Shown here one piece after another: positions 31,901-40,711 of a stretch of DNA of 64,000 nucleotides. Where the stretch lies: contig OX638370.1 in the NCBI GenBank assembly GCA_951812925.1, positions 41,357,948-41,421,947 of the forward strand, read 5' to 3'. Position 1 is the stretch's first letter, and each line of letters begins with the position of its first letter. Both the position numbers and the translations under genes were made by a program. Below the pieces are notes generated by a model that was given only the letters and a program-made list of their open reading frames with translations, was not told the DNA's origin and made no database searches. The DNA is from Calliopum simillimum. Taxonomy: Eukaryota > Arthropoda > Insecta > Diptera > Lauxaniidae.

Positions 31901-34078
31901 TTTATTTGCATCATTGGATGACACTCGGGTCATGTGGCCTGCGCTTTCGTAATCTCGCATGAAAGCCAGGTATTGATTTTTAAAGTTGACATCATGTCGA
32001 AAACGCCGCTCCATTGCGTGTAGCCTGTTGAGCGCCATGTTGCGGGTTTCACCCAGAAATGAATAATTTAAATTAAAAGGCAGACTTACCATGAAGCGGC
32101 CATCTTCACAAATTTTGTAGTGCTGGCGAAAATGTTCCTCGATAGGATGTTCAGCATTTTCCTTGATTGAGACACCGTCAGTAAGACTTTCTTGTTCCCA
32201 AAAGCTTCTTAAGAGGTGATCAAGATCAGTTAGAGATGCTTGTAATACACTTACACTGGTTGGTGGCTCAACTGAATTGGCGTTGCCTGCAATAACCCAA
32301 CCAAATAGTGTATTTTTAGCGATAAGCGTCTGCGTAGGATGCATGATATGACCATCGATGAACGCCTTGAACACCACGTCAACTCCAAGCAAGATATCGA
32401 TCGGGCCAGGTTGACCAAAGTATTGATCCGCTAGTTTTAAATTTTTAAAAAAACTACTATGTGATTCCGCGACCTTAATTTGAGGTAAATCGCCTGTAAG
32501 TTTTTGCATTATATATGCGAACACTGAAAAATCGTTTTCATTTTCGACGTTGATACTAAGCGCAACCTTTCCGCGAGTTATCATGCATTTTTCAGATTGA
32601 CCGATGCCACTAATTGACACCCTTGCGTGGGTGCGTGATAAGTTCAAACGTTGCACACATGATTCTGCTACCAATGTCGATTGTGATCCCGAATCTAAAA
32701 GCGCGCGACACGGCTGCAAAATGTTTTTACTATCTCTTATCATCACTATCGCGGTAGGTAAAACACTAATGTTTGTAATTGGGAGAGGCCTTTGTACCGA
32801 ATTTACCGAAACACGATTTGTTGTTGCACCTGCACTTATTTCATGTAACAGTGTGTTATGTTTAGAATTGCATATTCTGCAATTAGAAAATTTGCATTCG
32901 ATCAAATTATGCTTAGCACGTAAACAATTTGAGCATATACCATTTGTTCTCACAAACTCGTTTCTCAACGGCACTGAAAGCTCTTTAAAAACCGTACACT
33001 GATATAATGAATGATTTTGTTTACATTTGAAACATGATGGTAACGAAACAACAAGAGCACGCTGCTTCACACTTTTCGAATGGGTAAGCTTTTGTGAGTA
33101 CCGCGGTAAATCTTCGAATTTTTCGCGTTCACTTATGCGCTCATTAAAAAATGTCAAAAATTGTTCAAATGTTGGTTCCTCGTTTTTTCTGATCTCTCGG
33201 GACCATGCTTGATTCGTATCAATGTCTAACTTTTTTAATAAATGATAGAGCAGGAGCTTTGCCCAATGCAGCACCGGCTGCTTTAACACATTTAGCGCAT
33301 TATAATTTTCATTTGTAGTATAAAAAAAATTTTTAAGTTCACTGAGAGTTCCCGTTTTAATTGAAGGTTGCTCAAAAAGCTTTTTCAAGTGAGCATCAAC
33401 AATGAGACTGGTTTTATTGTACCGATCACATAAAAGCTTCCATGCAATTTCGAAATTTTCATCGCTTGGTGGAAGGTGCTTAATAATGGATGACGCTTCA
33501 CCCTTCAAACGCCCTTGGAGATATTCCATTTTTTCAATGCAAGCGAGGTCACTCCGAGACTTAATGACGGCACAGAACAAATCACGAAAGCGAATCCAAT
33601 CCTCGAATTTGCCACAAAATTCGGGAATTGAAAGTTCAGGTAACGATGGCTTGGCGGTTATGGTATTTTCGCTGCGAGGTGCTTCCGATGACAAGTTTTC
33701 TAATATAGCATTTAGCGCCGTTTGACTTTTCGCCAAGTTTTCAAGGGCGGCCCCTAAACCTGTATTGTTGGACTCGTCGCCCTGGAACGGATTGCCCATC
33801 GCAGCCACCGCACCATCGAGCACGTCACACATTTTTGCCTTAACTCTAAAGCTATTTGTCTCGAATTCATCACGCGAGTTTAACTCATCTTCGAACTTTT
33901 CGTTGGACACCGATTGCTCGATTGAAGTTTGAATTATATCGAATTGCTTAATTATTTCATCTAATTTCGCGTAACGCACTTTAATATCCGCGATTGTGCA
34001 CTCGGGCTTGTCAACGAAATTTTCAATGCGCGTAATTTGAGCCTTCATTGAGGCTCGTTGGCGAATTAGCGATTCCAT
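28922..34078 (-). CDS. BEL/Pao gag-pol polyprotein, 1718 aa, intact
   Basis: One frame encodes everything. The gag-like region (DUF1759 type) is at about 150-300, and Cys-rich knuckles at about 349-410 (CFKCKQNHSLYQC, CSNCLRAKHNLIEC). The aspartic protease (DUF1758 type) has D462 in LLDSGSQST. Reverse transcriptase spans about 730-900 with D793 in VTADIAQMY and D871/D872 in FYMDDYIGG. RNase H shows D1047 (FADSS), E1092 and D1122 (WTDSTAVL). The integrase has a zinc-binding H1360/H1365/C1390/C1393 set, then D1425, D1491 (FSDNGLNF) and E1545 (GGLWEAGVK). The C-terminal DUF5641-type domain is at about 1622-1714. All key residues seen are present, so it may encode active enzymes. Replication uses a virus-like particle in the cytoplasm, then integration in the nucleus. 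Antisense open frames inside it are not genes. Confidence 0.96.
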   Translation of the reverse strand: MESLIRQRASMKAQITRIENFVDKPECTIADIKVRYAKLDEIIKQFDIIQTSIEQSVSNEKFEDELNSRDEFETNSFRVKAKMCDVLDGAVAAMGNPFQGDESNNTGLGAALENLAKSQTALNAILENLSSEAPRSENTITAKPSLPELSIPEFCGKFEDWIRFRDLFCAVIKSRSDLACIEKMEYLQGRLKGEASSIIKHLPPSDENFEIAWKLLCDRYNKTSLIVDAHLKKLFEQPSIKTGTLSELKNFFYTTNENYNALNVLKQPVLHWAKLLLYHLLKKLDIDTNQAWSREIRKNEEPTFEQFLTFFNERISEREKFEDLPRYSQKLTHSKSVKQRALVVSLPSCFKCKQNHSLYQCTVFKELSVPLRNEFVRTNGICSNCLRAKHNLIECKFSNCRICNSKHNTLLHEISAGATTNRVSVNSVQRPLPITNISVLPTAIVMIRDSKNILQPCRALLDSGSQSTLVAESCVQRLNLSRTHARVSISGIGQSEKCMITRGKVALSINVENENDFSVFAYIMQKLTGDLPQIKVAESHSSFFKNLKLADQYFGQPGPIDILLGVDVVFKAFIDGHIMHPTQTLIAKNTLFGWVIAGNANSVEPPTSVSVLQASLTDLDHLLRSFWEQESLTDGVSIKENAEHPIEEHFRQHYKICEDGRFMVSLPFNLNYSFLGETRNMALNRLHAMERRFRHDVNFKNQYLAFMRDYESAGHMTRVSSNDANKDVYFLPHHAVLKPASTSTKLRVVFDASAKSSSGFSLNDCLMTGPVIQNDLFTILIRFRQFGIAVTADIAQMYRQILVNADDRRFQQIFWRESEDAEVAVYQLNTITYGTTSASFLATRTLKQVTLNGMKHFPDACSQLLEQFYMDDYIGGAHNVETARTIAHAITGVLKSAGMKLRKWSSSCQEFLDDISPEDREISEGLFTGERGAVKTLGLWWQPQPDVFRFKLSFMGISEKTTKREVLSTIARIFDPLGWLSPMVVFLKIFMKKLWTTGVGWDDPIPQALRNEWNSFQNGAESLAELSLPRWTQFTESSNVELHVFADSSKMAYAAVVYMRARNDSGDISISLIASKTRVTPSKPELSIPRLELCAAVLAAQLIDKVIVSVAQPNMKYFGWTDSTAVLYWIKGYPRQRNVFVDNRISKIINLLPASAWNYIPTAVNPADCATRGVTPKDLLKLTPWWHGPKFLHDSSLKIWSIPSNCATSLVDTFLDEISINQTKTRRDFYTEHLSQFSNFNRLIRSVARIKRMSTTNQPNKNTSWLTTTEINDARLAVIRLAQLSMFEEEIKCLQRGKRIEKRSKFYGLDPFIDSKGIVRLGGRLNKADIPYEQEHPAILHKDHHLSKILIEWTHKQNLHAGLRHTIYLVSITYHIIGCARGVRRCIYNCPSCMRHRGITYQQQMGQLPRERVQPSMPFVNTGIDYCGPITIRAWKGRGSKTYKAYIALFVCLATKALHLEAVTELSTEAFIAALRRFVARRGLCHSIFSDNGLNFVGANQFLRSISNLHSTTAHRTAVVHEASSQGIDWHFSPPYAPHFGGLWEAGVKTVKFHLRRVMGTTSFTFEELSTVLCQIEACANSRPLCQRFEGDIDPLTPAHFLIMRPLQSVPDAGESTSTLNRWRYMQRIVNDFWQKWSNDYLTQLRRRPKWQNFSVNIKLGDIVVLKDDRLPPCKWLLGRITRLYPGSDGVVRVVNVKTENGEYRRSVTRLCPLWIDD

Positions 34079-34092
34079 TTTATTTTATAAAT

Positions 34093-34116
34093 GTTCAAAT
34101 CCGGCTCGAAGGACCA
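34093..34116 (-). other. BEL primer-binding site, tRNA-Tyr type
   Basis: On the minus strand, five bases after the 5' LTR, TGGTCCTTCGAGCCGGATTT continues to GAAC (24 bases). The complementary strand matches the 3' end of insect tRNA-Tyr including CCA, as recalled. A tRNA database check would settle the identity. Confidence 0.8.
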
Positions 34117-34121
34117 AAAAA

Positions 34122-34400
34122 TGTTTGCGTTTAAAAGAAAATGAAAGAAAACCATAAACGTTTAAATTTAAGAGTATTTATTATTTTCACCACTTTTAAT
34201 TTTATTTTATTACTCCTGAAAATTACAACTAATTGATATTTGACCGTGGACTGTATTACAAGAACGAATTTAAGCAACTGTTTTTCTATATATATAACTA
34301 ATCATCATACGATAGAAATCATGTTATTTATGCTGTTGTTGAAATGGGAAAAATACCGTTGGAGTAGGGTGGTATATTTAAAATAACATTGCTGCAAACA
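34122..34400 (-). repeat. BEL element 5' LTR
   Basis: 279 bp, same ends and sequence as 28614-28892. For the minus-strand element this is the upstream copy, so it should carry the promoter. A specific TATA box was not assigned. Confidence 0.95.
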
Positions 34401-34869
34401 GCTACGAAATGCCGAAAAATACCTGCCCACGGTTATATTATGCGATTGAAGCAAATTCTTGACCATCCCACCAAAATTAACATTTTTAGTAATGTGCATA
34501 CACAGAAACCAAGCCCAACAGAGGAAATTGCTCCAAATGTTCCCATGTATACTTGCTGCGGTCGAAACAAAATGACAAAAGTACGCGAAAAAAGTTGATG
34601 TCTCCTTCGTCATGGTCAAAATATTGGTGAGAAGTGGCATTTTTTGGTGCTTCATCATTGTGGAATGAAAAGTCTTTCAAACTTAGTCGATTGTGCACGG
34701 TAGCAAGAGTTGGCGATTTGCTTTGTGTTCGTAATGCTGAATTATTAATCAAATGTCCCCTTCATCATGATTTTGTGTTATCTTTATTTCTAGTATTGAA
34801 AATTATGAAGTAGTATGCAACTACTATAGCAGATATACCTAATCAATAATATCATGTTTTTAACAAAAC
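34401..34869. other. BEL right duplication GCTAC, then no gene seen
   Basis: GCTAC at 34401-34405 is the second target copy. The rest is AT-rich with overlapping short open frames on both strands and no recognisable family. Confidence 0.6.
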
Positions 34870-35370
34870 CCAACATGGCCGTTCCAATATGGCGGTCAAA
34901 AATTCAATATGGTGGACTTTATTTAAAAAGTAACTAATGTGAACCCGATTTGGTGCATAAGAGATTTTCGGGTAGCCAATCACGAATTCGGGGTCGGATT
35001 CACAAAATTCAAAATGGCGGATCCAAGATGGTGTACAAAATTTTCAAAAATCAACCGATTTTTTTTTTGAAATTTGGTGTATGGGGGTTTTTGAGGTCGC
35101 TTTTCAAGAAATCGAAGTCGGATTTACAAAATTCAAGGTGGAGAATAGACTCCGGATTCGTGATCAACGACCTCAAAAACCAAATTTCAGGGAAATCGAT
35201 TGAGTTTTGAAAATTTTGTTCGCCGTCTTGGATCCGTTATTTTAAATTTTGTAAATTCGAAACCGGACTCAAGATTAGCGACCCAAAAAATCCCCATGCA
35301 TGAAATTTGGTTCAAATTAGTTTAATTTTAAATAAAGTCAACTATATTGAATTTTTGACCGCCATGTTGG
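34870..35370. mobile_element. 501-bp palindromic repeat with CCAACATGGC ends
   Basis: The left end CCAACATGGC and following ATTCAATATGGTGGACTTTA pair with the inverse at the right end (GCCATGTTGG). The paired arms are about 80 bp with scattered mismatches. Inside, a unit containing AAAATTCAA.RTGG.G.AT and a phrase GAGGTCG/CGACCTC recurs in both orientations. No coding capacity and no clear target duplication. Confidence 0.65.
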
Positions 35371-36915
35371 AGTATTGAGTATGGGAGGCATCGAGTAGTT
35401 TTCAGGGGATTTTCAGACTACGTATGATCTAGACGATGGAATCCACAGGTTTCTGAACCATTTCAACAACTTTTCACACTCAAATTTCATATCCCGAAAT
35501 AACGGTATTGCGTGACATTCACCCATATAAATGTAATAACATTTTTTTTTTTTGAATTAAATTAAAATCCTTAGTTTTTCAACACATTGTCAAAACTTTA
35601 TTAGAGTAGCTAAAAGTAAAATAAATTTTTATGAGACTTTGTTTATGCAAAGTGGATTGCTATTACACAAAGAATTCCAAGAAATGCTCAATTTACATAT
35701 AAATATAGTTATGTGTATACTTTTTCTGAAAAATGCGTAGAGGTAACTACTGGCATCTAGAATTTATGACCATTATTAAGAGATTAAAAATGAAAAAGGA
35801 GCAAAAAGGGGGTAGTGTTGCGTTTAGATATTGCTATATAGAAAAATAAGGATAGGAAGATAGGAACACATACAGTAAAATGGAATGAAAAGAAAACTAA
35901 TATCACTTTGAATATTTTATGATGTTATATTTTACCTGCTGAATTGAGACTTGCATGCATATTTAAATTCTTGTACATACTGTGTAAAAACTACATGTTC
36001 ATATGTGCAAAAAGCACAATATTCCTTGCTATTAAATGAGCAAAGTGTTATGCATACAACAACTTGATGTATGTATTATATAGCTTACATATATTACAAA
36101 TTTAAGGTTTCGTTCAAAGCAAAACGAGAAAACAAAATGAAATCCATTTTGTCCAAAATGTACCTGATCAAAAAATAAAAGAATTGATATAAGTCATCAA
36201 TATCATTGAATTCAAGACTACGAATAATTGCCAATAAGAACGAAAAAATATTTTTTAAATCTAAATTTGAGGTAAAAAAGCTGTTTTTTATACATAAGTA
36301 TTTTTTGGAAAATGTCGTTGAAGAAAAATTCATCGAATGGGTTACTACAGAAAAAAGGCGTTCTTTTGCTTTTTATTCTGAATTTAAAAATATGTCAAAT
36401 TTGAACTTTGAATGGAATAATGCATTACTGTCAAACATTTGCTAAATTTTAAAGGGATTAATGTAATCTTTGAACTATTTTCCAACAACACAAGTGCCCT
36501 GAAGTTATCAAAATCGCTGCACCTGTCCTCGGCGACAAAAATTAAATTAAGGCAAAGTTTAACTTTTTACAGTTATGATCAACAACTTTGACTTCTAATA
36601 AACTTTCTTAAAACATTACTATGTAACTCTTTGCGTGATTAAAAGCTTGCAACTTTGCACAATGTACAATTTAACTGAGAAAACATTTTGTCTTCAAGTT
36701 TTGATCACTTTGGCCCTAATTTTACTTATCAGCTCTTGGATTGCAATAATTAAGTAAAACTAAACAATACCGTAAGCAGAGGTGACTTATTTGAATAGAT
36801 ATATAATTTTTTAAAATAAGAGTACTGATATTAAAAGTTAAGCAAGACTGGATTCAAAAAATTTAAAAAAAATAAAGAAAAACTTAGTAGTTAACTTTAA
36901 CTCGTAAGCCTACAG
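35371..36915. other. No gene seen
   Basis: AT-rich. The overlapping open frames at 36094-36445 on both strands are short and have no family signature. Confidence 0.55.
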
Positions 36916-36916
36916 T

Positions 36917-37075
36917 TTAAATACCCTACACTACAATATTTTTAAAATTTTGTTTCTACTAGAGGTGACAAGCCCTCTTGACCGAATTCACTTAGTTTTT
37001 GCTCAGATCTTGCACTAACTATTCCATCTGTGTGAAATTTGGATTCATCAAGTAACGCTTTCACTACAGAATTCT
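36917..37075 (+). repeat. 142-bp-unit GC-box repeat, short fragment
   Basis: Starts at TTTAAATACCCTACACTACA and continues through AGAGGTGACAAGCCCTCTTG and TTTTTGCTCAGATCTTGCAC to about 37075. It corresponds to the first unit of the copies at 12782 and 40712. Confidence 0.7.
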
Positions 37076-37135
37076 GTTAATTTTTTTATGTTTTTTTTTT
37101 TATTTATTTTTTTCACATACAACGCTGTAACGAAC

Positions 37136-38147
37136 CTTCTCTTCGTTAGCCGGAGTTTAGCTGTCAGCGTCCAGGGTTCACTGCAAAATTTATATCTCCA
37201 AGGAAACACAACTTTTCCGAAACGTTATAATTCAATCTTTATTCAATAAACTTGTGCGGCTACCACCAAGAGAAAGCCAATTAAATTAAAATCTTAACCT
37301 AGTCAATAATATAATTTAATATAATCTAAATTCTGTATGTATCATTTTTCTTAAATACTAACCTCCCTACCCGCGGGCAGGGTTTCAACGTGTCTCTCTC
37401 CGTCCGTCGTGGACTGCATCACTGACCATGTCTCTCCATCTCTGGTCCTGGGTCCCCGTCTGTTCGTCGTGGAGTGCATCACCTTCCATGCCTCTCCGTC
37501 AGTTGTCCACAAAATGTATCCATTGGTTGTAAATTGTTAGTCTCAGTCACGTCCCGAAGCGTCCTTGCTGTTAAAAAAGTCTTAACTTGCGGGATGGTTG
37601 AAATAAACGTGGATCACGTCTTACCTGTGCGGCGACCACCAACAGAAAGAAAGTGTCTCCGACAGGAAACACCTTCATTGCTTTTGTTAAATGGCGGCTG
37701 CCGCCCCCTTCCGTGAGTTTCTAAAGTAACCTTCGTTGGAGTACGTTTAGAATTCTCTGCTGGCGCGATATTTAGTTGCTTGTAAACTTGATTGGCCGAT
37801 GGTTTGGTTATCCGTGTTTTCTTCGCATCCTCGCTTACTTACGAGAACTTTTGTCGATGCCTCCAGGGTATAATACTTATGCCAAATCATGGAAATGAGA
37901 GTTGAGTCTGTGGTTGCTAACGAGTTTTCCCTATTTTTTGGTCCGATTTTGCTTGACTGTTGAACAATCGCTGCGTGTTTGCTTGGCTGGTTTGTTGATT
38001 GTTTGGTTGGTTGGTGAGCTGTTTGTGTAACTGTTGCGCAACCGTTGTATGTTTACTTGGTTGGCTAGTTGATTGTTTGGTTGGTCGATTATTTTGTTGG
38101 TTAGCGAGCTGTTTGGGTAACTATTGGGCAACCGTTTCCCCCTAGTA
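37136..38147. mobile_element. Possible LTR-like remnant (TGTAACG start, end unresolved)
   Basis: TGTAACGAACC and the phrase GTCCAGGGTTCACTG resemble the start of the solo LTR at 11355. The stretch is unusually GC-rich for this window at 37365-37735. Near its right end two copies of about 95 bp (37960-38147) repeat TTGTTGATTGTTTGGTTGG, GCGAGCTGTTTGKGTAACT and GCAACCGTT. No matching CA end or 5-bp duplication was found, so the boundaries are open. Confidence 0.35.
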
Positions 38148-38261
38148 AGTTCACCCGCGCTGTTTTATGACAGCTGTTTTATAAATAAATACGCAAGTTT
38201 CATTTTCCTCAGAAATATTTAACCAATTCTTTAATAATTGCAAAACTTAAGCAAAAAAGTG

Positions 38262-38450
38262 ATGAAAATCACACGTAAATCAGAGTTCGATGAAGATTTT
38301 TCATCGATATGCGAATCTACGGCTGCATTAACCGAAGGCTGTCGTCTGCCTGTACGAATGCACCAAACTGAAGATTGGCTACTGGCGGAAGTTGTTAGCA
38401 TCAAAAACCAGGATAAATAAACGCTTGGACGAATGGGCCAATCAGGTAGC
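38262..38450 (+). pseudogene. Tip60 (KAT5)-like N-terminal fragment
   Basis: The frame from ATG 38262 reads [17 protein letters not shown], then [18 protein letters not shown] and [11 protein letters not shown], which closely resembles the N-terminus and start of the chromo-barrel domain of fly Tip60, the MYST-family histone acetyltransferase of the NuA4-type complex. It stops at TAA 38418. The motif NKRLDEWAN then appears in another frame (38416-38442). So roughly a dozen residues of the barrel are deleted and the frame is shifted. Nothing after about 38450 resembles the rest of the protein. No splice donor explains the break. It is probably a truncated retrocopy or duplicate; the parental gene is not in this window. 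Confidence 0.72.
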
Positions 38451-39017
38451 ATGGAAATACATCAAGATGATGTAGTCACAAGGAATGAAGAAGTGAGTTT
38501 TCGTGTTTTACCCAAAATTGGCCGACAGTTTGTTGCACCTAACACGTGTATGAGGCGATGAGTGCCCGCGATTTGCCTCGCTACAGCGCTTTGAGCGGAA
38601 AAAATTTTATTTAAACTTTCACGATCATTTAAGCGCAAAAAAGCTGCATCGTAATACGACTTTACCGCTGTATATTTTGAAGTATTTTAAAATTTACTAT
38701 GGAAAATAACATGCAAAATAAAAATTTAATTTCCAGATTATTCATCATTTGTTTTACTTTTCAACTTCCTTGTTTAGCTTTTTTTTCCGAGGTCTTCATA
38801 ACATCTAGATAATATTATAAAAATTGTCTAAAGTAAAATCTATCTTTACTAGTTTTTTTTTTTCTTAGACTTCGATCAGATTCTTCGGTAGTATTTTCCA
38901 GAATTGCGCTTCTTCTAGGAGCATGGAAGAAATTACTAGAGGCTACTATATTGCTGAAGCAGTAACTGATAATTTCATTAGGTACAGAATACTATTGCAC
39001 AATAATAGAGAAAATCT
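38451..39017. other. No gene seen
   Basis: AT-rich spacer with no recognisable feature. Confidence 0.55.
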
Positions 39018-39440
39018 AGGTTAGGTTAGGTTAGCGCGGAAGATGACAGTTGCCATCATAACTTAGGCCGCGATTGGGCCCATTATATACCCGATATATA
39101 ACTTCGTTGTCAACCTATATGAACCATTTAGAAATTTTTATAAACTCCAAAATGGATTTGGGACTCTCATGAGCGATATCTTCAAGAGAGTCGAAAAAGT
39201 GACTTCCGAACACCTTGTAACGTCGGTTAGCCAACGCTGGGCATTTACAAAGGAAGTGAGGAATAGACTCTTCGACATCAGGATCTTCAACAAAGATCTC
39301 CTACATCGATAAGCCCCAACCTTGAGGCGTGCCTACCAATAAAATAGTGCCCTGTAATGACATCAATAAAGGTTCTGAGGGTTCCCCTGTCCAATGCAAT
39401 AATTTTTCGTGTTCTATTAGCGTCATAAAGTGGCCATATC
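39018..39440 (-). pseudogene. I/Jockey-type LINE 3' fragment (RNase H-domain tail)
   Basis: On the minus strand LDRGTLRTFIDVITGHYFIG and RHASRLGL, then in a shifted frame EESIPHFLCKCPALANRRYK and FFDSLEDIA, match in order the C-terminal region of fly I/Jockey-type non-LTR elements (GH..IGRHA.RLG and the H..C.CPAL zinc-like motif). At least one frameshift and stops are present. The fragment ends at ACCTAACCTAACCTA (39019-39032 on the plus strand TAGGTTAGGTTAG), a simple-repeat tail common on such elements. It is 5'-truncated. Confidence 0.82.
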
Positions 39441-39590
39441 TCCCTCGACGCAGAACATGTTATTAAGTAAGATCATCTAAAAAAAGTCCACAAAATACAT
39501 TTTGAGAGAAAAGTCTACCTAAGCCAAAATAAAACAGTTTTGAAATTTTCCACTAACCTGCAAACCTTTTAATGGCATTGGGTCCCCTTA

Positions 39591-39790
39591 TGATTTTTTA
39601 ATAGCAATTGTTCTAGCTGCCACACAAAAACCCAGGTGCTTGATGTGTCGAAATTTAGAGTAATTTTCCATTCGGTGGCTCCAGATTGCTCGGCTGGCTC
39701 GATGTATGGTGGAAATTTTAAAATTTTCGAATGCATAGCCGTCACATAAACATTTTAATTCTTCTATTCTTGGAGGTGTTGTGCCGAAAT
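39591..39790 (-). pseudogene. Unidentified coding-like remnant
   Basis: About 65 open codons on the minus strand with balanced composition, including RIEELKCLCDGYAFENF, RASRAIWSHRMENYSKF and GFCVAARTIAI. It has no recognised family and no clear start. The composition differs from the low-complexity frames elsewhere in the window, so it may be a gene fragment. It could belong to a transposable element. Confidence 0.35.
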
Positions 39791-40711
39791 TGGTGCTGAT
39801 GCTTCAAAAGTATTACTTTAAATTTAACTACAGACAGAAAGAATTTCACAAACAAAAAAAAAAAAGTTTTAACAGTATCTAGTTAAGTTATTTCTGAAGA
39901 TAGTTTATGATAGCAATTCATTCTATATCGCTTGTTGATATACATAAATTCACATTACTAAACTTCTTATCGTTTGAAGGCATCGTTTTTCTACCTATAC
40001 ATAAAAACGAAAAAAAGGCAAAACAATGCACAAATTGTACAACAAAAACACTTTCTATTGAAAAGCATATGGTAGTTGGAAGTTTCCCGTTGAATTTTTG
40101 GGCATTAATATCTAACGTCAGGAACGTATGCACAAATGTATGCTACTGGTAGAACTCGTATTGTGAAAACAAAACATTTCCGATGAAGTTTAAAGGTGAA
40201 ACAGCAAAACGTGGGCTAAATGCAAGATGACCGACACAATAGTAAACGCCTGGGGTAACGCCAGAAACTGTTTGAAATATTTTGGTTTGAAAAATAACTC
40301 TAGTTAAAACAGCAAAAACAGCACAAAAAGGTGGAAAATAAACAGACAAACAAAAATACGAAAAACCAAAGCAAAAAAGTAAACAAAAAACTCAACTGAA
40401 CTTTGTGTGAGCAATTCTGCTTTTTTTATCTTTTTGAAGTTGAAGGACCATCAATACAAGTGCTTTGAGACAAAAAAAAAGATTAAATGCTTTTATTTGA
40501 CCTTCGGTGTTCACCTTCTTCTACGTTTATTCACTAATCCTTTCTTGCTGCTAGTGATTTTCTTTTTTGTTTTCATTTTATTTTTCCAAGAGCATGTGAA
40601 AATGGAGAATTTTCCATCAAATTGCTATTTGACCACAAAGGTATGTCCTTTAGTTATAAATTCATATACTCAATTCACACTTGATTACCCAATAGAGAAA
40701 ATGTAAGCAAA
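39791..40711. other. No gene seen
   Basis: AT-rich. Overlapping short frames on both strands at 39907-40349 have no family signature. Confidence 0.55.

Larger units (their letters stand above)
28614..34400 (-). mobile_element. Complete BEL/Pao LTR retrotransposon (5787 bp)
   Basis: Two 279-bp LTRs that look identical base for base, a 5-bp duplication GCTAC, a tRNA primer site, a purine tract and one uninterrupted gag-pol frame. Identical LTRs mean recent insertion, since the LTRs are equal when an element integrates. The element is compact: 14 bases lie between the primer site and the start codon, and about 20 between the stop and the purine tract. There is no env-like frame. It interrupts plain AT-rich DNA. 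Confidence 0.96.

Noticed and set aside
30500..33725. Plus-strand open frames inside the BEL gag-pol gene
   Set aside because: They are antisense shadows of a conserved minus-strand polyprotein and have no family signature.
37136..38147. Second solo LTR
   Set aside because: The start resembles the LTR at 11355, but no matching end or 5-bp duplication was found, so it is listed only as a possible remnant.
39018..39032. TAGGTTAGGTTAG as an insect telomere repeat
   Set aside because: It is about two and a half units at the end of a LINE fragment, and higher flies lack the TTAGG telomere system, so it is a LINE tail.
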